64,000 bases of DNA, taken from contig DEQW01000002.1 of assembly GCA_002360635.1 (NCBI GenBank), forward strand, positions 186,001 to 250,000, read 5' to 3'. The notes beneath the pieces are model-generated. The model worked only from the letters and a program-made list of their open reading frames with translations. It was not told where the DNA came from and ran no database searches. Shown here one piece after another: positions 7,812 to 17,728 of the stretch. The translations under genes and the position numbers were made by a program. Source of the stretch: Flavobacteriaceae bacterium UBA3356. Lineage in GTDB: Bacteria; Bacteroidota; Bacteroidia; Flavobacteriales; Flavobacteriaceae. Position 1 is the stretch's first letter; each line of letters begins with the position of its first letter.

Positions 7812-10586
7812 TCAATCAAACCAAAAATTGCCACCTCTTGTTTCCCCTTTTTTTCCGAGCGTGTTAAACTTGTAGCTAAAGCCGACCATAAAATAGCGTT
7901 GCAATACGGTGCTTTGAACATCCTGAATGTAATCCTGTGTAGAAGTTCGGCGAGCGTTGGTATTTTGATTTAACAAATCGTAGGCTTTTAAAGTTATCAA
8001 TCCTTTATCTTTCATAACAGAATAGGAAAGCGATGCATTCCAGAATAAAGCATCTTTTTGAAAACCAGGTGCAATGTTCGAATTATAGCTATACGTTATG
8101 TCATTATTCCATTCAAGCTTTTCAGGAAATGTTGTGGTGGTCTCTAACTGTAAATCGTGTACTACATACGTTCTGTCTTCAAACAAATCTAAATTAAACG
8201 TGTTTTTACTAAAAGACACTTCGTAAGACGGTTCTATCTCAAATAAACCATCCCATATAAATCCAACGCTTACATTTGGTGAGTACGTAAACGTTTTACT
8301 CGCGTATTGTACTTCGTTATTAAAGTTTACATTTCGGTTTCCATTTACATAACCGCCAACTCTATACTTAACACTTTTTACGCTATCAATTTTCACGGAC
8401 TTATTATAACCAACACTTGCATTTATACTGTAATATCCATCTACGTTTGCATAGGTTGTATTCCGAACAAAATTTTCGTCAATAGTTGTTTTTGAAACCA
8501 CTCTATCGTTTGTGAAGTTTCCGTTGAAATTACTATAAAATCCAGATTTTGTTTGAAAATCATAATTATTGAAACCCATATAAACGCTGTGATTATTTGA
8601 TGGACTTAAGTTTGGATTTCCTTGAACAATATTTAAGGGGTCTGAAACATCAACATACGGCGATAATAGTGAAACATTCGGTGCATCATTACGCAAATAA
8701 TAGCCAGAATACATTCTAAACTTTTGGCTAAACTTATAACTTAAATTTGCCGAAAGCTCTACTGCATTAAAATCGTTTTCAAAATTAATGTCGCGCAACG
8801 CATCTTCACTTTCCAGCGTTCTCATTACATAACCTACGTTAATCCCCGTTCGTAATTTATCATCATTGTAACGCAGCCCTATTTCTGGACGCGACCTACT
8901 ATCTGTATTTGTAAAATCGGTACTTTGATCAAGGTTGAAAAGTGAAAAATCTTGAGAAGTTTCGTCAAAATCGAACACACTCTGGCGGTCTTCTCGTTTA
9001 TCATTTCGGTAAGAATACTCTAAATCTAAATAGAGCTTTTTAGCCAATATAGGAAATCTAAATTCTGGGGTAATTTCATATTGATTCGAGCTTTGCTCGC
9101 CATCGGTGAATTGATTTCTAATTATAGTTTCAGGTTCATCACCAAAAATTTCAGTGTTTGAATTTACTTTGTTTTCAATTTCTGAATCTTCAATTTCATT
9201 CGTAACTGTTAGCTTTAAAAAACCACCCTTATTACCATACTTTTTAGTTAGGTTAAATCTATTTTCAAACGATTTCTGAATATTCTCTGAACTTCGCTGA
9301 GTACTCGATTGGTTAGTCAACTCGCCATTTAACCGTGTGGTTTCTTCAGAATTATTATAATACGATTCACCTGTATTATACCGAAATTGCGGACGAATAT
9401 TGATAAGAAAGGTTGAATCAATTTGGGTTTTAAAACGCAAATTAGCTGCGTGGCTATCGGAATTAGTTTTTGAACTTGAAGTGTTATTTGAAAAGTAACG
9501 ATCGTCTGGTAAAATGTTCTCACGATTGCGTATTTCATCATTAAATGAGTTGGCTGCAGAATAAAAGTAATCTGCTGTTAAGTCGGTTTCCTTTCCAAGA
9601 TCATCTGCGTAATTGGCACCTGCCGTTCTAGAGTTTGTAATTCCATCTCCGCCACCAAACATTCTACCATCAATATTAAAGGTACCATTACTATTAACAC
9701 TCATATAACGAGCATTCCCGAACATTTTTTGAATTTCACCAAAACTAAACCCAGGTGAGTTAATATTGTTACCTCCAGCTAGGGCGCTTATTCGTAGGTC
9801 GTTGTCAAAATAATTAAGCAGCCCTGCGTATTCAAAACGCTCATCGGTACCCGCGCCACCTGCTACCCGACCAAAAATTCCTTTGTTTTTCTCTTCATCG
9901 ATGGTGATATTAATTGTTTTATTCTCTTCATCTCCTTTTTCACCAGTGAAAGCTTCAGAATCTGTTTTCGTATCGGTAACTTGTATCTTATCCACTATTT
10001 CTTTGGTAAGATTTCGAGTCGCAATGGTAGGATCATCGCCAAAAAAGGGTTTTCCGTTCACTAAAATCTTATTTACCGGTTTGCCATTTACTTTGATATT
10101 TCCTTCGGAATCTACTTCCACACCTGGAAGTTCTTTCAGCAAATCCTCAACATTGGCGTCTTTTTTAGTTTTAAAAGAAGCCACATTAAATTCTAACGTA
10201 TCTGTTTTAACCGTAACCGGTGCTTGCGATTTGATGAGCACTTCATCTAATACATTATCGTCTTCAGCGAGTGGAATTTCCCCTAAATTAATTTCTTCTT
10301 TATCTATAAAAATAGATTTAAAATAGGTTTTAAAGCCAACATATGAAATGTATAAATTTAGCTTCTCATCTGCGGTTCTACCTTTTAAAAAGAAATCGCC
10401 TTGTTTATCTGAAATGGTATAAGTAACCAACAAGCTGTCTTTAACTCGCTGAAGGTATATGGTAGCCGACTCTAATGGTTCTTTTTTTTCTTCGGAAATA
10501 AGCTGTCCGGAAATTTCAAAGTCTTTGGTTTGTGAGAAAGCTGCAAAAGAAAGCAAAAGCAAAACCCCAGTTAATAGGTGCTTCAT
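7812..10586 (-). CDS. Outer-membrane β-barrel receptor-like protein with carboxypeptidase-like N-domain
   Basis: The start is taken at ATG 10586 (MKHLLTGVLLLLSF), because it begins a clean signal peptide ending AFSQ; the longer frame to 10661 adds an implausible leader. The 924-residue product has a carboxypeptidase-regulatory-like domain (about 24-110), a plug-like region with LLKELPGVEVDSEGNIKVNG and KILVNGKPFFGDD, then a long outer-membrane β-barrel ending in aromatic strands. This is the TonB-receptor-related 'OMP β-barrel' class abundant in Bacteroidota; substrates are unknown. It shares architecture with the gene at 43729-46365. No SusD partner is adjacent. It is probably monocistronic. 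Confidence 0.88.
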   Translation of the reverse strand: MKHLLTGVLLLLSFAAFSQTKDFEISGQLISEEKKEPLESATIYLQRVKDSLLVTYTISDKQGDFFLKGRTADEKLNLYISYVGFKTYFKSIFIDKEEINLGEIPLAEDDNVLDEVLIKSQAPVTVKTDTLEFNVASFKTKKDANVEDLLKELPGVEVDSEGNIKVNGKPVNKILVNGKPFFGDDPTIATRNLTKEIVDKIQVTDTKTDSEAFTGEKGDEENKTINITIDEEKNKGIFGRVAGGAGTDERFEYAGLLNYFDNDLRISALAGGNNINSPGFSFGEIQKMFGNARYMSVNSNGTFNIDGRMFGGGDGITNSRTAGANYADDLGKETDLTADYFYSAANSFNDEIRNRENILPDDRYFSNNTSSSKTNSDSHAANLRFKTQIDSTFLINIRPQFRYNTGESYYNNSEETTRLNGELTNQSSTQRSSENIQKSFENRFNLTKKYGNKGGFLKLTVTNEIEDSEIENKVNSNTEIFGDEPETIIRNQFTDGEQSSNQYEITPEFRFPILAKKLYLDLEYSYRNDKREDRQSVFDFDETSQDFSLFNLDQSTDFTNTDSRSRPEIGLRYNDDKLRTGINVGYVMRTLESEDALRDINFENDFNAVELSANLSYKFSQKFRMYSGYYLRNDAPNVSLLSPYVDVSDPLNIVQGNPNLSPSNNHSVYMGFNNYDFQTKSGFYSNFNGNFTNDRVVSKTTIDENFVRNTTYANVDGYYSINASVGYNKSVKIDSVKSVKYRVGGYVNGNRNVNFNNEVQYASKTFTYSPNVSVGFIWDGLFEIEPSYEVSFSKNTFNLDLFEDRTYVVHDLQLETTTTFPEKLEWNNDITYSYNSNIAPGFQKDALFWNASLSYSVMKDKGLITLKAYDLLNQNTNARRTSTQDYIQDVQSTVLQRYFMVGFSYKFNTLGKKGETRGGNFWFD

Positions 10587-10782
10587 AAGAATTTTGATTT
10601 GATTGATGTTAGTTATAATCGAAACGAAGATAATAACCTTTTCGTATAACTTTAAAAACAATCAAGAAAAAATTCAGCTTATTTTATTCAACTTTCACCT
10701 TTCTACACCCAGAATTCGCTACTTCCCTTCAGTCAAACCGAAACTACTACCTTTTTCCCATAAAGTTTTGACGTTCTTCAAC

Positions 10783-10810
10783 AAAAAAGAGGCCCCCGAA
10801 AGGAAGCCCC
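10783..10810 (-). terminator. Rho-independent terminator after the small lipoprotein gene
   Basis: On the minus strand GGGGCTTCC, loop TTTC and GGGGGCCTC form a 9-bp stem (several G-T pairs), followed directly by six T. It lies 32 bases past the stop codon of the 10842 gene, ending the T9SS protein/lipoprotein unit. Confidence 0.65.
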
Positions 10811-10841
10811 AATTAAACCTCAAAAATTAATCATGAAAAAA

Positions 10842-11147
10842 TTATTGCTTCTTGATATATGTAAGACTAATTGGATTTGCTTTATTGCATCTACTTTTCA
10901 TCCTCAGTGCCTTAAAATGGAATTTGATTTTCAGCCCGTCTTTTATAAATTCATTTTCTAAATTAACGGGATCATAAAATAAATCTTCTGCCTGAGTATC
11001 TACTTTTATAGAATAGGCACAGTCATTTTCGGCCGCGGAATATACAACTGTTCCATACGTATAGTCTGTTTCAGACATTTTTTTTGAACTTGAACAAGAA
11101 TTAATTAATCCTATAAATAAAATAAAGCTTATAATTCTCATATACAT
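10842..11147 (-). CDS. Small lipoprotein of unknown function
   Basis: A 101-residue protein (or 99 from the ATG at 11141) with a signal ending GLINSC, where the Cys is the predicted lipidation site, then a Ser/Lys linker and a small β-rich domain holding two further cysteines (NDCAYSI and KSRCNKAN). I do not recognise the family. Its first ATG overlaps the stop codon of the T9SS-protein gene by one base, so the two are translationally coupled, and a terminator follows. The pairing suggests the lipoprotein serves the secreted partner, for example as a surface anchor or chaperone, but that is inference. Confidence 0.75.
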   Translation of the reverse strand: MYMRIISFILFIGLINSCSSSKKMSETDYTYGTVVYSAAENDCAYSIKVDTQAEDLFYDPVNLENEFIKDGLKIKFHFKALRMKSRCNKANPISLTYIKKQ

Positions 11148-13003
11148 TATTTAACGATTATCCTCTTATTAAGTTTTGTCTTTGCATTTCCAAATTCTAC
11201 AATGTATGTCCCCGAACTTACAGATGATAAGTCGATTGTAGCTGTATACGAACCATCTTCTTTTGAAACCTGATCTTTATAGATATTTTTTCCTGAAATA
11301 TCGAATACTGAAAGTCTAAGAATATCACTCGTAGTAGCTGTGTCTAATTGTAAATTAAAAATTTTGTTGTCTGCTGAATATACTACCAAATCTGAAACAT
11401 TTAAATCAAGTTCGTCTACAGAAAGTGTTTCAGAAATTTTGAAAGAAGCAATTCTTGTTTTCCTCGGCTCTCCATCGTATTCGGCCGTAAACCAAAAAGT
11501 TAAATCATCGGATGGATCTCTTACCAGTTGTGAATAATCTCCATATCGAGAATTTGAAGTTACCGAAGTAGTCCCTTCTACAATCAAGGTCTCAGCAATT
11601 GTCATTTGTCCCAAAGCATCCCCATCAAATCTACCGGTATAGTATAATGAAGGGAAAGTAGTAGCTCCTGTTTTGGTATAACCAAGTCCTATATTACCTT
11701 CTTGATCCATTGCTATTGCAGATAAAAACACGCTTTCCCCTCCAGCATCTTGGTACGTTCCTTCTTGATATAATTCCCAAGGGTCGGAAGGTGTAGCTCT
11801 CCTTAATTCTACCCAGCGTATTCCAGATATTCGAGAACCATCTATCACTTCAACCGGAAAATTAAATAAAATGGATTCGTGTGTTCCAAAATTATAGCGA
11901 TGTGCTTGAAAATACATCGCAAATACAATAGGGTCTATGCGTTGTGCTGTTCCAGGTTGCTGCAATACTGCAAAACTATCTCCTCCAGTACCTTCTAGAA
12001 AGGAATCGAAAGCTGCCATTGGAATTTCCAAAGGTGTAGACACTGTTGCCCCCGCTGGATTACTCCAATCTATAGTAAGGTCCCAAACTTTTACGTGATC
12101 TTCAGTAATTCCAGGCCATGCATCATCTTGAAACCAAACAATTGGTGCAGGTCCGGCTGCCATTCCCGCTCCCTCTGAATGAACAGGTTGTGGCGCTTGA
12201 AACCCTCCTGTACCTACATAATCTGGTAAGGTTAATGTTGCAATTTCTGCGGATGGATCACCATCTAGCATCTTTTGCCTGTTAAAAGCATAAAACCTGC
12301 CTGATTCACTTGGGTTGAAATTTCCAGTAACTACATAACTATCTCCATAAATACCGTAATGAGGATAATCATTCTCTGGCACATCATAGCTGTATACAGC
12401 ATATGTCCCAGTAGGATCTGGAGTTGTTGAAATTGCTAATTTAAATTGGTCCGCATCAGGTAACTGGAACTGCGTAATCAACCATCTATCTGCTTCTCTA
12501 TCATACAATACCACTGGATCTCCCGAGATAACCCCTCCAAGCGGGTCGTTGATGTCTTTCGGGAAACCAGCTGCCTCATTACCATTTTTATCCCAAACAC
12601 TCCACAAACCATTCGTCATTTGTACAATATGGTTGGGGCCTACAGCTGCTGTAGGGTCTGGCGGACTTACATCTAAATTAATACCGTCAAAATTCACGAT
12701 AGGTGTTCTTGAAGCCCTAGAACCTGGTTCTTTTTGGGCTAACGGATCTTGAGAAGAATTGCTTTTTGAAAGGTTCTCAATAAATTTCCCTTTTTGCAAA
12801 TTTTTGGCACTCAACCCTCCTCTTTTTACCTCTCTTTTCTTTACAGATTTTGCATCGACCCTAGGGTAATTGGACATTGGTGCCGTTATAAAGAAATTAT
12901 CTGGCGCATTTATCTCTGTAACAGTAGATTGACTTTGTGTTTGCGATAACACAGTAAAGGTGCAACACAGAGCAGCACCTAAAATGTAATTTTTAAAACT
13001 CAT
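11147..13003 (-). CDS. T9SS-secreted protein with C-terminal sorting domain
   Basis: The start at 13003 (MSFKNYILGAALCC) is preferred over 13021 because it gives a standard signal peptide ending VLSQ. The 618-residue product has a basic/low-complexity pro-region (about 45-95), a large β-rich body (about 100-530) with motifs such as SPPDPTAAVGPNHIVQM and DREADRWLITQF that look like β-propeller blades, and a type A T9SS sorting domain at the end: LRLSVFDISGK, SSGTYIVEF and the basic end KRIIVK. It should be exported through the outer membrane and cleaved or anchored. The enzymatic role is unknown. It is co-transcribed with the lipoprotein downstream. Confidence 0.85.
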   Translation of the reverse strand: MSFKNYILGAALCCTFTVLSQTQSQSTVTEINAPDNFFITAPMSNYPRVDAKSVKKREVKRGGLSAKNLQKGKFIENLSKSNSSQDPLAQKEPGSRASRTPIVNFDGINLDVSPPDPTAAVGPNHIVQMTNGLWSVWDKNGNEAAGFPKDINDPLGGVISGDPVVLYDREADRWLITQFQLPDADQFKLAISTTPDPTGTYAVYSYDVPENDYPHYGIYGDSYVVTGNFNPSESGRFYAFNRQKMLDGDPSAEIATLTLPDYVGTGGFQAPQPVHSEGAGMAAGPAPIVWFQDDAWPGITEDHVKVWDLTIDWSNPAGATVSTPLEIPMAAFDSFLEGTGGDSFAVLQQPGTAQRIDPIVFAMYFQAHRYNFGTHESILFNFPVEVIDGSRISGIRWVELRRATPSDPWELYQEGTYQDAGGESVFLSAIAMDQEGNIGLGYTKTGATTFPSLYYTGRFDGDALGQMTIAETLIVEGTTSVTSNSRYGDYSQLVRDPSDDLTFWFTAEYDGEPRKTRIASFKISETLSVDELDLNVSDLVVYSADNKIFNLQLDTATTSDILRLSVFDISGKNIYKDQVSKEDGSYTATIDLSSVSSGTYIVEFGNAKTKLNKRIIVK

Positions 13004-13148
13004 TTTGTAAGTGATTAACAATTAATTATTCTATTGATTATACGTCAAACAAATATGCGCATTGCGCGTAAAAAATTAATTGCTAACTACTACTCACTTA
13101 CTACGCACCCACTAAGATTTATAGAAATTAATGGGATTTTGGAAAAAA

Positions 13149-14705
13149 CTAATTCTGAAACGTACGGGCTAAAAACTCCTTCAGATTCTCTTTTTTTGTA
13201 TCAATGCCTATTTTGTTGGTAATGCGGTACCTCTTGCTCTCGATGGCCCTAACCGAGCGATCAACAAACATGGCAATTTCTTTGTTTTTAAAACCTATAA
13301 AAAGATAGTAACAAATTAATACCTCAAGGTCATCTAGCTGGGGAAATTCCTTTTCCGCCTGTAGAAAGAAGCCTTCGTTTATGGAACTAACAATTTTTAA
13401 GTGGTCACTACTATGCACAAAATTGCTGTGGTTTAAGTGAATTTTTTTATATAAATCATTAATTCGTGTCTTTTGGTCAAAAGGTGAGTATATGGAGGAT
13501 ATCTCTTTTATTTCTTTTCGTACAGAAACCAGAAATTCTTCCAGCTCAATATTTTTAACGGCCAGTTTCTCCTGTTTTGATTTCAAACTTAGAAAACTGC
13601 TTCTTATATATGAAATTTGATATTCTTTCTTTTTTACCTTTTTAAAATATAAATAGAGTACTACCAGCAACACCAATACTCCGGCAATTAATAAGTAAAC
13701 AAACCTTTTGTTTTTTTGTTTTTCAATTGATTCTTCGTTTAAAGCTAATTGTGTTTCAGATAGGTCTTTAAGCATTTCAACTGAGGAAATGTTTGCCTTT
13801 TCCGAGATGGAAGCATTGAAAATGCCCAACGAATCTAGATAGATTTTTTCTTTTTGTGGATTATCTGTAAGACGGTAGTAATTTATATAGTTTTCGTACA
13901 GTCCTTTTTGTACATTAATATCGTTGCTCCCTTCCTTGAGGTGAACTTTGTCCAAATAAGACTTAACCGAATCGAGATTTTTAAATTTTAAGTAGTATTC
14001 TACAAAACAAAGATTTATAGAATTCTCATACGTTAGGTAATAGTAGGGTTCTATAAATTTGTTCCCTTTTAGTGATTTATAAATTGCACTGTATTCATAC
14101 GCCTTATCAATGTTGCCAAGATGTAAGTGATTAGAAGTTAGGAGAAAAATTGCAAATGAATAATACATTTGATCACCTTCAACATTTTTGTAGGTTTCAA
14201 GGTCCTCATTGATTAAGGATATACTCTCCTCCATTTCATTGTTAACATATTTTGCGTATGCTGGAAATTGCATAATATCTAAAAGACCGAAAGTATCTTT
14301 GATCTTTGTATAATATCCCTTTGCTTTGTTAAGATATATGTCGGCTAAAGAATCTTTCTTTATCAGGTAAAAATTAGAAGCCAGGTATCCAGAAGATTGA
14401 GCAGCTATCTCATATTCATTGTATTTCTCCGCATAGCGTAAAGATTTAACGAAATTTGAAACAAAAGCCGTTCGGTCATAGTCGTGATCTGCTATTTTAC
14501 CTCTTAAGAAATAGTATTCCCCTAGTCGGTTTTCCAATTTCTTTTCGGAGGGTTTACCTATAGAGTCTAAATAGGCTCTTGCAAGTTCGGGTTCACTGTC
14601 TATATGATTGGCCGCCAATTCAAGAAAGCGCTCGTTTTTTGGTTCAGTTTGAAGTGTAAAACCATGAAAAAACAAAGAAATTAGAATAAAAAAAACAACT
14701 TTCAT
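13149..14705 (-). CDS. TPR-repeat membrane regulator with C-terminal LuxR-type HTH
   Basis: A 518-residue protein: signal peptide or first helix (1-19), helical TPR region (about 25-320), one membrane helix (about 332-352, FVYLLIAGVLVLLVVLYLYF), a cytoplasmic coiled coil, and a C-terminal helix-turn-helix of LuxR type (LDDLEVLICYYLFIGFKNKE, then RSVRAIESKRYRITNKIGI). In Bacteroidota such proteins are thought to sense periplasmic signals through the TPR part and act on DNA from the membrane. It begins 13 bases after der, so read-through from der is likely. It precedes the T9SS protein gene by about 145 bases, making that gene a possible target. Confidence 0.88.
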   Translation of the reverse strand: MKVVFFILISLFFHGFTLQTEPKNERFLELAANHIDSEPELARAYLDSIGKPSEKKLENRLGEYYFLRGKIADHDYDRTAFVSNFVKSLRYAEKYNEYEIAAQSSGYLASNFYLIKKDSLADIYLNKAKGYYTKIKDTFGLLDIMQFPAYAKYVNNEMEESISLINEDLETYKNVEGDQMYYSFAIFLLTSNHLHLGNIDKAYEYSAIYKSLKGNKFIEPYYYLTYENSINLCFVEYYLKFKNLDSVKSYLDKVHLKEGSNDINVQKGLYENYINYYRLTDNPQKEKIYLDSLGIFNASISEKANISSVEMLKDLSETQLALNEESIEKQKNKRFVYLLIAGVLVLLVVLYLYFKKVKKKEYQISYIRSSFLSLKSKQEKLAVKNIELEEFLVSVRKEIKEISSIYSPFDQKTRINDLYKKIHLNHSNFVHSSDHLKIVSSINEGFFLQAEKEFPQLDDLEVLICYYLFIGFKNKEIAMFVDRSVRAIESKRYRITNKIGIDTKKENLKEFLARTFQN

Positions 14706-14718
14706 TCTATTATCCTTG

Positions 14719-16020
14719 TTATTTCTTCCGAAGGTAAATTTTTACCGGCACTCCTGTAAAATCAAAATTTTCACGAAGCTTATTTTCCAAAAACCGTTTG
14801 TAAGGATCTTTTACATATTGTGGTAAGTTGGCAAAAAACGCAAAAGTAGGGTAAGGCATTGGTAATTGCGTTATAAACTTAATTTTCACGTACTTCCCTT
14901 TGTATTGTGGCGGTGGCGTAGCTTGAATAATGGGTAACAATACATCGTTCAATTTACTTGTTTTAATCCGTTTGCTTCGGTTTTTATAAACCTCAACCGC
15001 TGTTTCAATTGCCTTGAAAATACGTTGTTTGTTCAATACGGAAATAAATACGATTGGGACATCGGTAAATGGTTCACATTCTTGACGAATGTGTTTTTCA
15101 AATTCTTTTACGGTGTTGGTTTCCTTTTCAACCAAATCCCATTTGTTTACCAGAATCACAACCCCTTTGTTATTGCGTTGTGCCAACCAAAAAATGTTTT
15201 GTACTTGCCCATCAAAACCTCTTGTAGCGTCAAGAATAAGAATCATGACGTCGCAATGCTCAATGGCACGGACACTTCGCATCACCGAATAAAACTCTAG
15301 ATCTTCCTTTACTTTAGCTTTTCGTCTAATTCCAGCGGTATCAACTAGATTAAACTCAAAACCAAAACGATTGTAGCGAGTGTCAATACTATCACGAGTA
15401 GTTCCGGCGATATCGGTAACAATGTACCGCTCTTCACCTATTAACGTGTTTATAAAGGATGATTTTCCGGCATTTGGTCTTCCTACCACAGCAAAACGCG
15501 GCAATTCACTTTCTTCCTCTTCTTCTTTTTCTGGTAAGGATGCTACTAAATCATCGAGCAATTCGCCCGTTCCACTTCCATTGATACTGGATAGGGTGTA
15601 ATATTTTTCAACTCCCAAAGAATAGAATTCCACCGCATCATTTTCTCGCGTGGCGCTATCTACTTTGTTTACTGCTAAGAAGAATGGTTTTTTAGATTTT
15701 CTAAGCAAGGTAGCAACCTCTTCATCCATACCGGTTAAGCCGCTTTCTACATCAACCATGAAAATAATGGCATCTGCTTCTTCAATAGCAAGTTCAACTT
15801 GTTTATCTATTTCAGCTTCAAAAACATCGTCACTTCCTTTTACATATCCACCAGTATCAATCAATGAAAACTCTTTGCCGTTCCAGTCGCTTTTTCCATA
15901 ATGACGGTCACGGGTAACACCGCTTACGGCATCGGTAATAGCTTCCCGTCGTTGGATTAATCTATTAAAAAAGGTAGATTTCCCTACGTTTGGTCTTCCT
16001 ACAATAGCAACTATGCTCAT
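14719..16020 (-). CDS. der: Ribosome-assembly GTPase Der (EngA)
   Basis: A 433-residue protein with two tandem GTPase domains. The first has GRPNVGKS at residues 7-14 and NKVD; the second has GRPNAGKS near 180, DTAG and NKWD. A KH-like domain follows at about 350-433. Der acts in late maturation of the 50S subunit and is essential in most bacteria. Length and motifs are normal. A -7 box match sits 19-26 bases upstream. The TPR-LuxR gene follows closely on the same strand. Assignment is secure because of the double GTPase layout. Confidence 0.98.
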   Translation of the reverse strand: MSIVAIVGRPNVGKSTFFNRLIQRREAITDAVSGVTRDRHYGKSDWNGKEFSLIDTGGYVKGSDDVFEAEIDKQVELAIEEADAIIFMVDVESGLTGMDEEVATLLRKSKKPFFLAVNKVDSATRENDAVEFYSLGVEKYYTLSSINGSGTGELLDDLVASLPEKEEEEESELPRFAVVGRPNAGKSSFINTLIGEERYIVTDIAGTTRDSIDTRYNRFGFEFNLVDTAGIRRKAKVKEDLEFYSVMRSVRAIEHCDVMILILDATRGFDGQVQNIFWLAQRNNKGVVILVNKWDLVEKETNTVKEFEKHIRQECEPFTDVPIVFISVLNKQRIFKAIETAVEVYKNRSKRIKTSKLNDVLLPIIQATPPPQYKGKYVKIKFITQLPMPYPTFAFFANLPQYVKDPYKRFLENKLRENFDFTGVPVKIYLRKK

Positions 16021-16038
16021 ATTCTATAATTTAGAGTG

Positions 16039-16046
16039 CAAAAATA
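16039..16046 (-). promoter_or_regulatory. Predicted -7 box of der
   Basis: TATTTTTG on the minus strand is a perfect TAnnTTTG match 19 bases before the der ATG. No -33 TTTG at suitable distance was found. Confidence 0.4.
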
Positions 16047-16098
16047 GGTTTTAGTTGGCAGAAAAAATAGTATTTTAATCCCTTTAAAATTAAATAAA

Positions 16099-16614
16099 GT
16101 GACGAAGCTTAGCAATGAAATTATATTGAGACCTCGCTTTTCCTTAAAGCTTGACCATAGTAGCGACGAAATAAAGTTGTTGTTTAATCAAGCCAAAAGC
16201 GAACAGGTTGCTTTTAAAATTTCTTGTGTGGATGACCATATTTTTATAAAATTACCAAAAAATCAACAACACTTTTGGTCCCCCCAGCTGCACTTGGAAT
16301 TTGAAGAAGCTGAAAAAAACAGTTGTTCCATCAAAGGTTTTTTTGGACCCAACCCTACTGTTTGGACTATGTTTATCTTCTTGCACGTGGGAGTAGGCAT
16401 CCTTTTTATGATTAACGCTACTTGGATGTACTCAAATTATAGTTTGGGGAATCCTCTTGATATTCAGATATGGATTTTTATCGTATTGATTTTAATTTGG
16501 GTATTGCTGTACGTTGCCGGAACCGTGGGAAAGAAAAAAGGCAGACCCGATATGCAGGAACTATATTATTTTATGATGACCATATTGCCTTCGCAGACAG
16601 CATTACAGCCTTAA
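16099..16614 (+). CDS. Two-helix membrane protein of unknown function
   Basis: A 171-residue protein read from a GTG codon; no in-frame ATG is near. The N-terminal half (1-90) is a soluble β-rich domain (RPRFSLKLDH, HIFIKLPKNQQHFWSPQLHL), followed by two membrane helices at about 92-112 and 125-145 and a charged tail (KKKGRPDMQELYYFM). Its position between der and era suggests a conserved flavobacterial neighbour gene, but I do not recognise a named family. It is divergent from der and convergent with era. The start codon is uncertain. Confidence 0.7.
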   Translation: MTKLSNEIILRPRFSLKLDHSSDEIKLLFNQAKSEQVAFKISCVDDHIFIKLPKNQQHFWSPQLHLEFEEAEKNSCSIKGFFGPNPTVWTMFIFLHVGVGILFMINATWMYSNYSLGNPLDIQIWIFIVLILIWVLLYVAGTVGKKKGRPDMQELYYFMMTILPSQTALQP

Positions 16615-16642
16615 TCATAAATAAACCAGAGATAGATTTCAG

Positions 16643-17524
16643 CTACTTATTATAGCCAAATCGCCTCAATTGTTTATCATCATTACGCCAATTTTTATTC
16701 ACTTTTACATAGGTTTCTAAGTGAATCTGTTTTCCAAAGAATTTTTCCAAATCCTTCCGTGCCTCTACTCCTACCCGTTTAAGCGCCGAACCTTTATGGC
16801 CGATGATGATCCCTTTTTGCGTTTCGCGTTCTACCATAATCACACTTCGGATTCTGATAATATCGTCATCTTCAAAAAACTCTTCGGTATCAATTTCTAC
16901 AGAATAAGGAATCTCTTTTTTGTAGTGCATCAAGATTTTTTCCCGAATGGTTTCGTTTACAAAAAAGCGTTCCGGTTTGTCGGTTAATTGATCTTTTGGA
17001 TAGAAAGCAGGAGATTCTGGCAACACCTCTATAATGCGCTTAAATACTTCAGAAACACCAAAGTTTTCTAATGCTGAAATAGCAAAAATCTCCGCATTAG
17101 GAACTTTTTCTTGCCACATCTGTAGGGCTTCGGTCAATTTTTCTTCGTTTCCTTTATCTATTTTATTGATAAGAAGTAAAACAGGAATTTTAGCATTTTT
17201 TATCTTTTCAAAAAACGCCTCGTCTTTAAGGTCTTTCTCACCTAATTCAACCAAGTACAATAAAATATCAGCATCTTCAAAAGCAGATTTCACAAAATCC
17301 ATCATACTTTCTTGTAATTGGTACGCTGGTTTTATAATACCAGGTGTATCGCTTAAAATCACCTGAAAATCTTCACCATTTACAATTCCTAAAATACGGT
17401 GACGCGTAGTTTGTGCTTTACTAGTAATAATAGAAAGTCGCTCGCCTATAAAAGCATTCATAAGCGTGCTTTTACCAACGTTTGGATTACCAATAATATT
17501 TACAAATCCTGCTTTATGTGCCAT
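16643..17524 (-). CDS. era: GTPase Era
   Basis: A 293-residue protein with a GTPase domain (GNPNVGKST near residue 12, DTPG, NKID) and a C-terminal KH type 2 domain with RETQKGIIIGHKGSALKRVG. Era binds the 3' end of 16S rRNA and acts in 30S maturation. I start at ATG 17524 (MAHKAGFV); the longer frame to 17542 would put its start inside the predicted -7 box at 17540-17547. Motifs and length are normal. It is the second ribosome-assembly GTPase here, 0.6 kb from der. Confidence 0.97.
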   Translation of the reverse strand: MAHKAGFVNIIGNPNVGKSTLMNAFIGERLSIITSKAQTTRHRILGIVNGEDFQVILSDTPGIIKPAYQLQESMMDFVKSAFEDADILLYLVELGEKDLKDEAFFEKIKNAKIPVLLLINKIDKGNEEKLTEALQMWQEKVPNAEIFAISALENFGVSEVFKRIIEVLPESPAFYPKDQLTDKPERFFVNETIREKILMHYKKEIPYSVEIDTEEFFEDDDIIRIRSVIMVERETQKGIIIGHKGSALKRVGVEARKDLEKFFGKQIHLETYVKVNKNWRNDDKQLRRFGYNK

Positions 17525-17539
17525 AATTTTAATTTGTTG

Positions 17540-17547
17540 CAAAGATA
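17540..17547 (-). promoter_or_regulatory. Predicted -7 box of era
   Basis: TATCTTTG on the minus strand is a perfect TAnnTTTG match 15 bases before the era ATG at 17524. It supports the shorter start. No -33 element was identified. Confidence 0.45.
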
Positions 17548-17728
17548 CTTTAAAATGAATTACTCTAACCTACTTTCATCCCTACAATAATCATTATTAA
17601 AATTTTAACGGTAGAAAAGGTTCCTTGATAAACGTTAAGATTTCCTTTAACTAACAATAACAGCTCATTAACTAATATGGTAATAATCAATCAGTAACTT
17701 AGCTAATGAATAACAAAAAAACATAATT

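Noticed and set aside
10603..10830. 75-codon plus-strand frame between the barrel and lipoprotein genes
   Set aside because: It overlaps the predicted terminator at 10783-10810, has no recognisable motif, and its start overlaps the region just upstream of the divergent barrel gene. It is more likely a chance frame.
13034..13222. 62-codon plus-strand frame around 13.1 kb
   Set aside because: It overlaps the 3' end of the TPR-LuxR gene on the other strand; low complexity and no motif. The 145-base gap at 13004-13148 holds nothing convincing.
16470..16655. 61-codon frame overlapping the end of the membrane protein gene
   Set aside because: It is a shifted frame within 16099-16614. I considered a frameshift at the C-terminus of that gene, but the uninterrupted frame already gives a sensible charged tail after the second helix.
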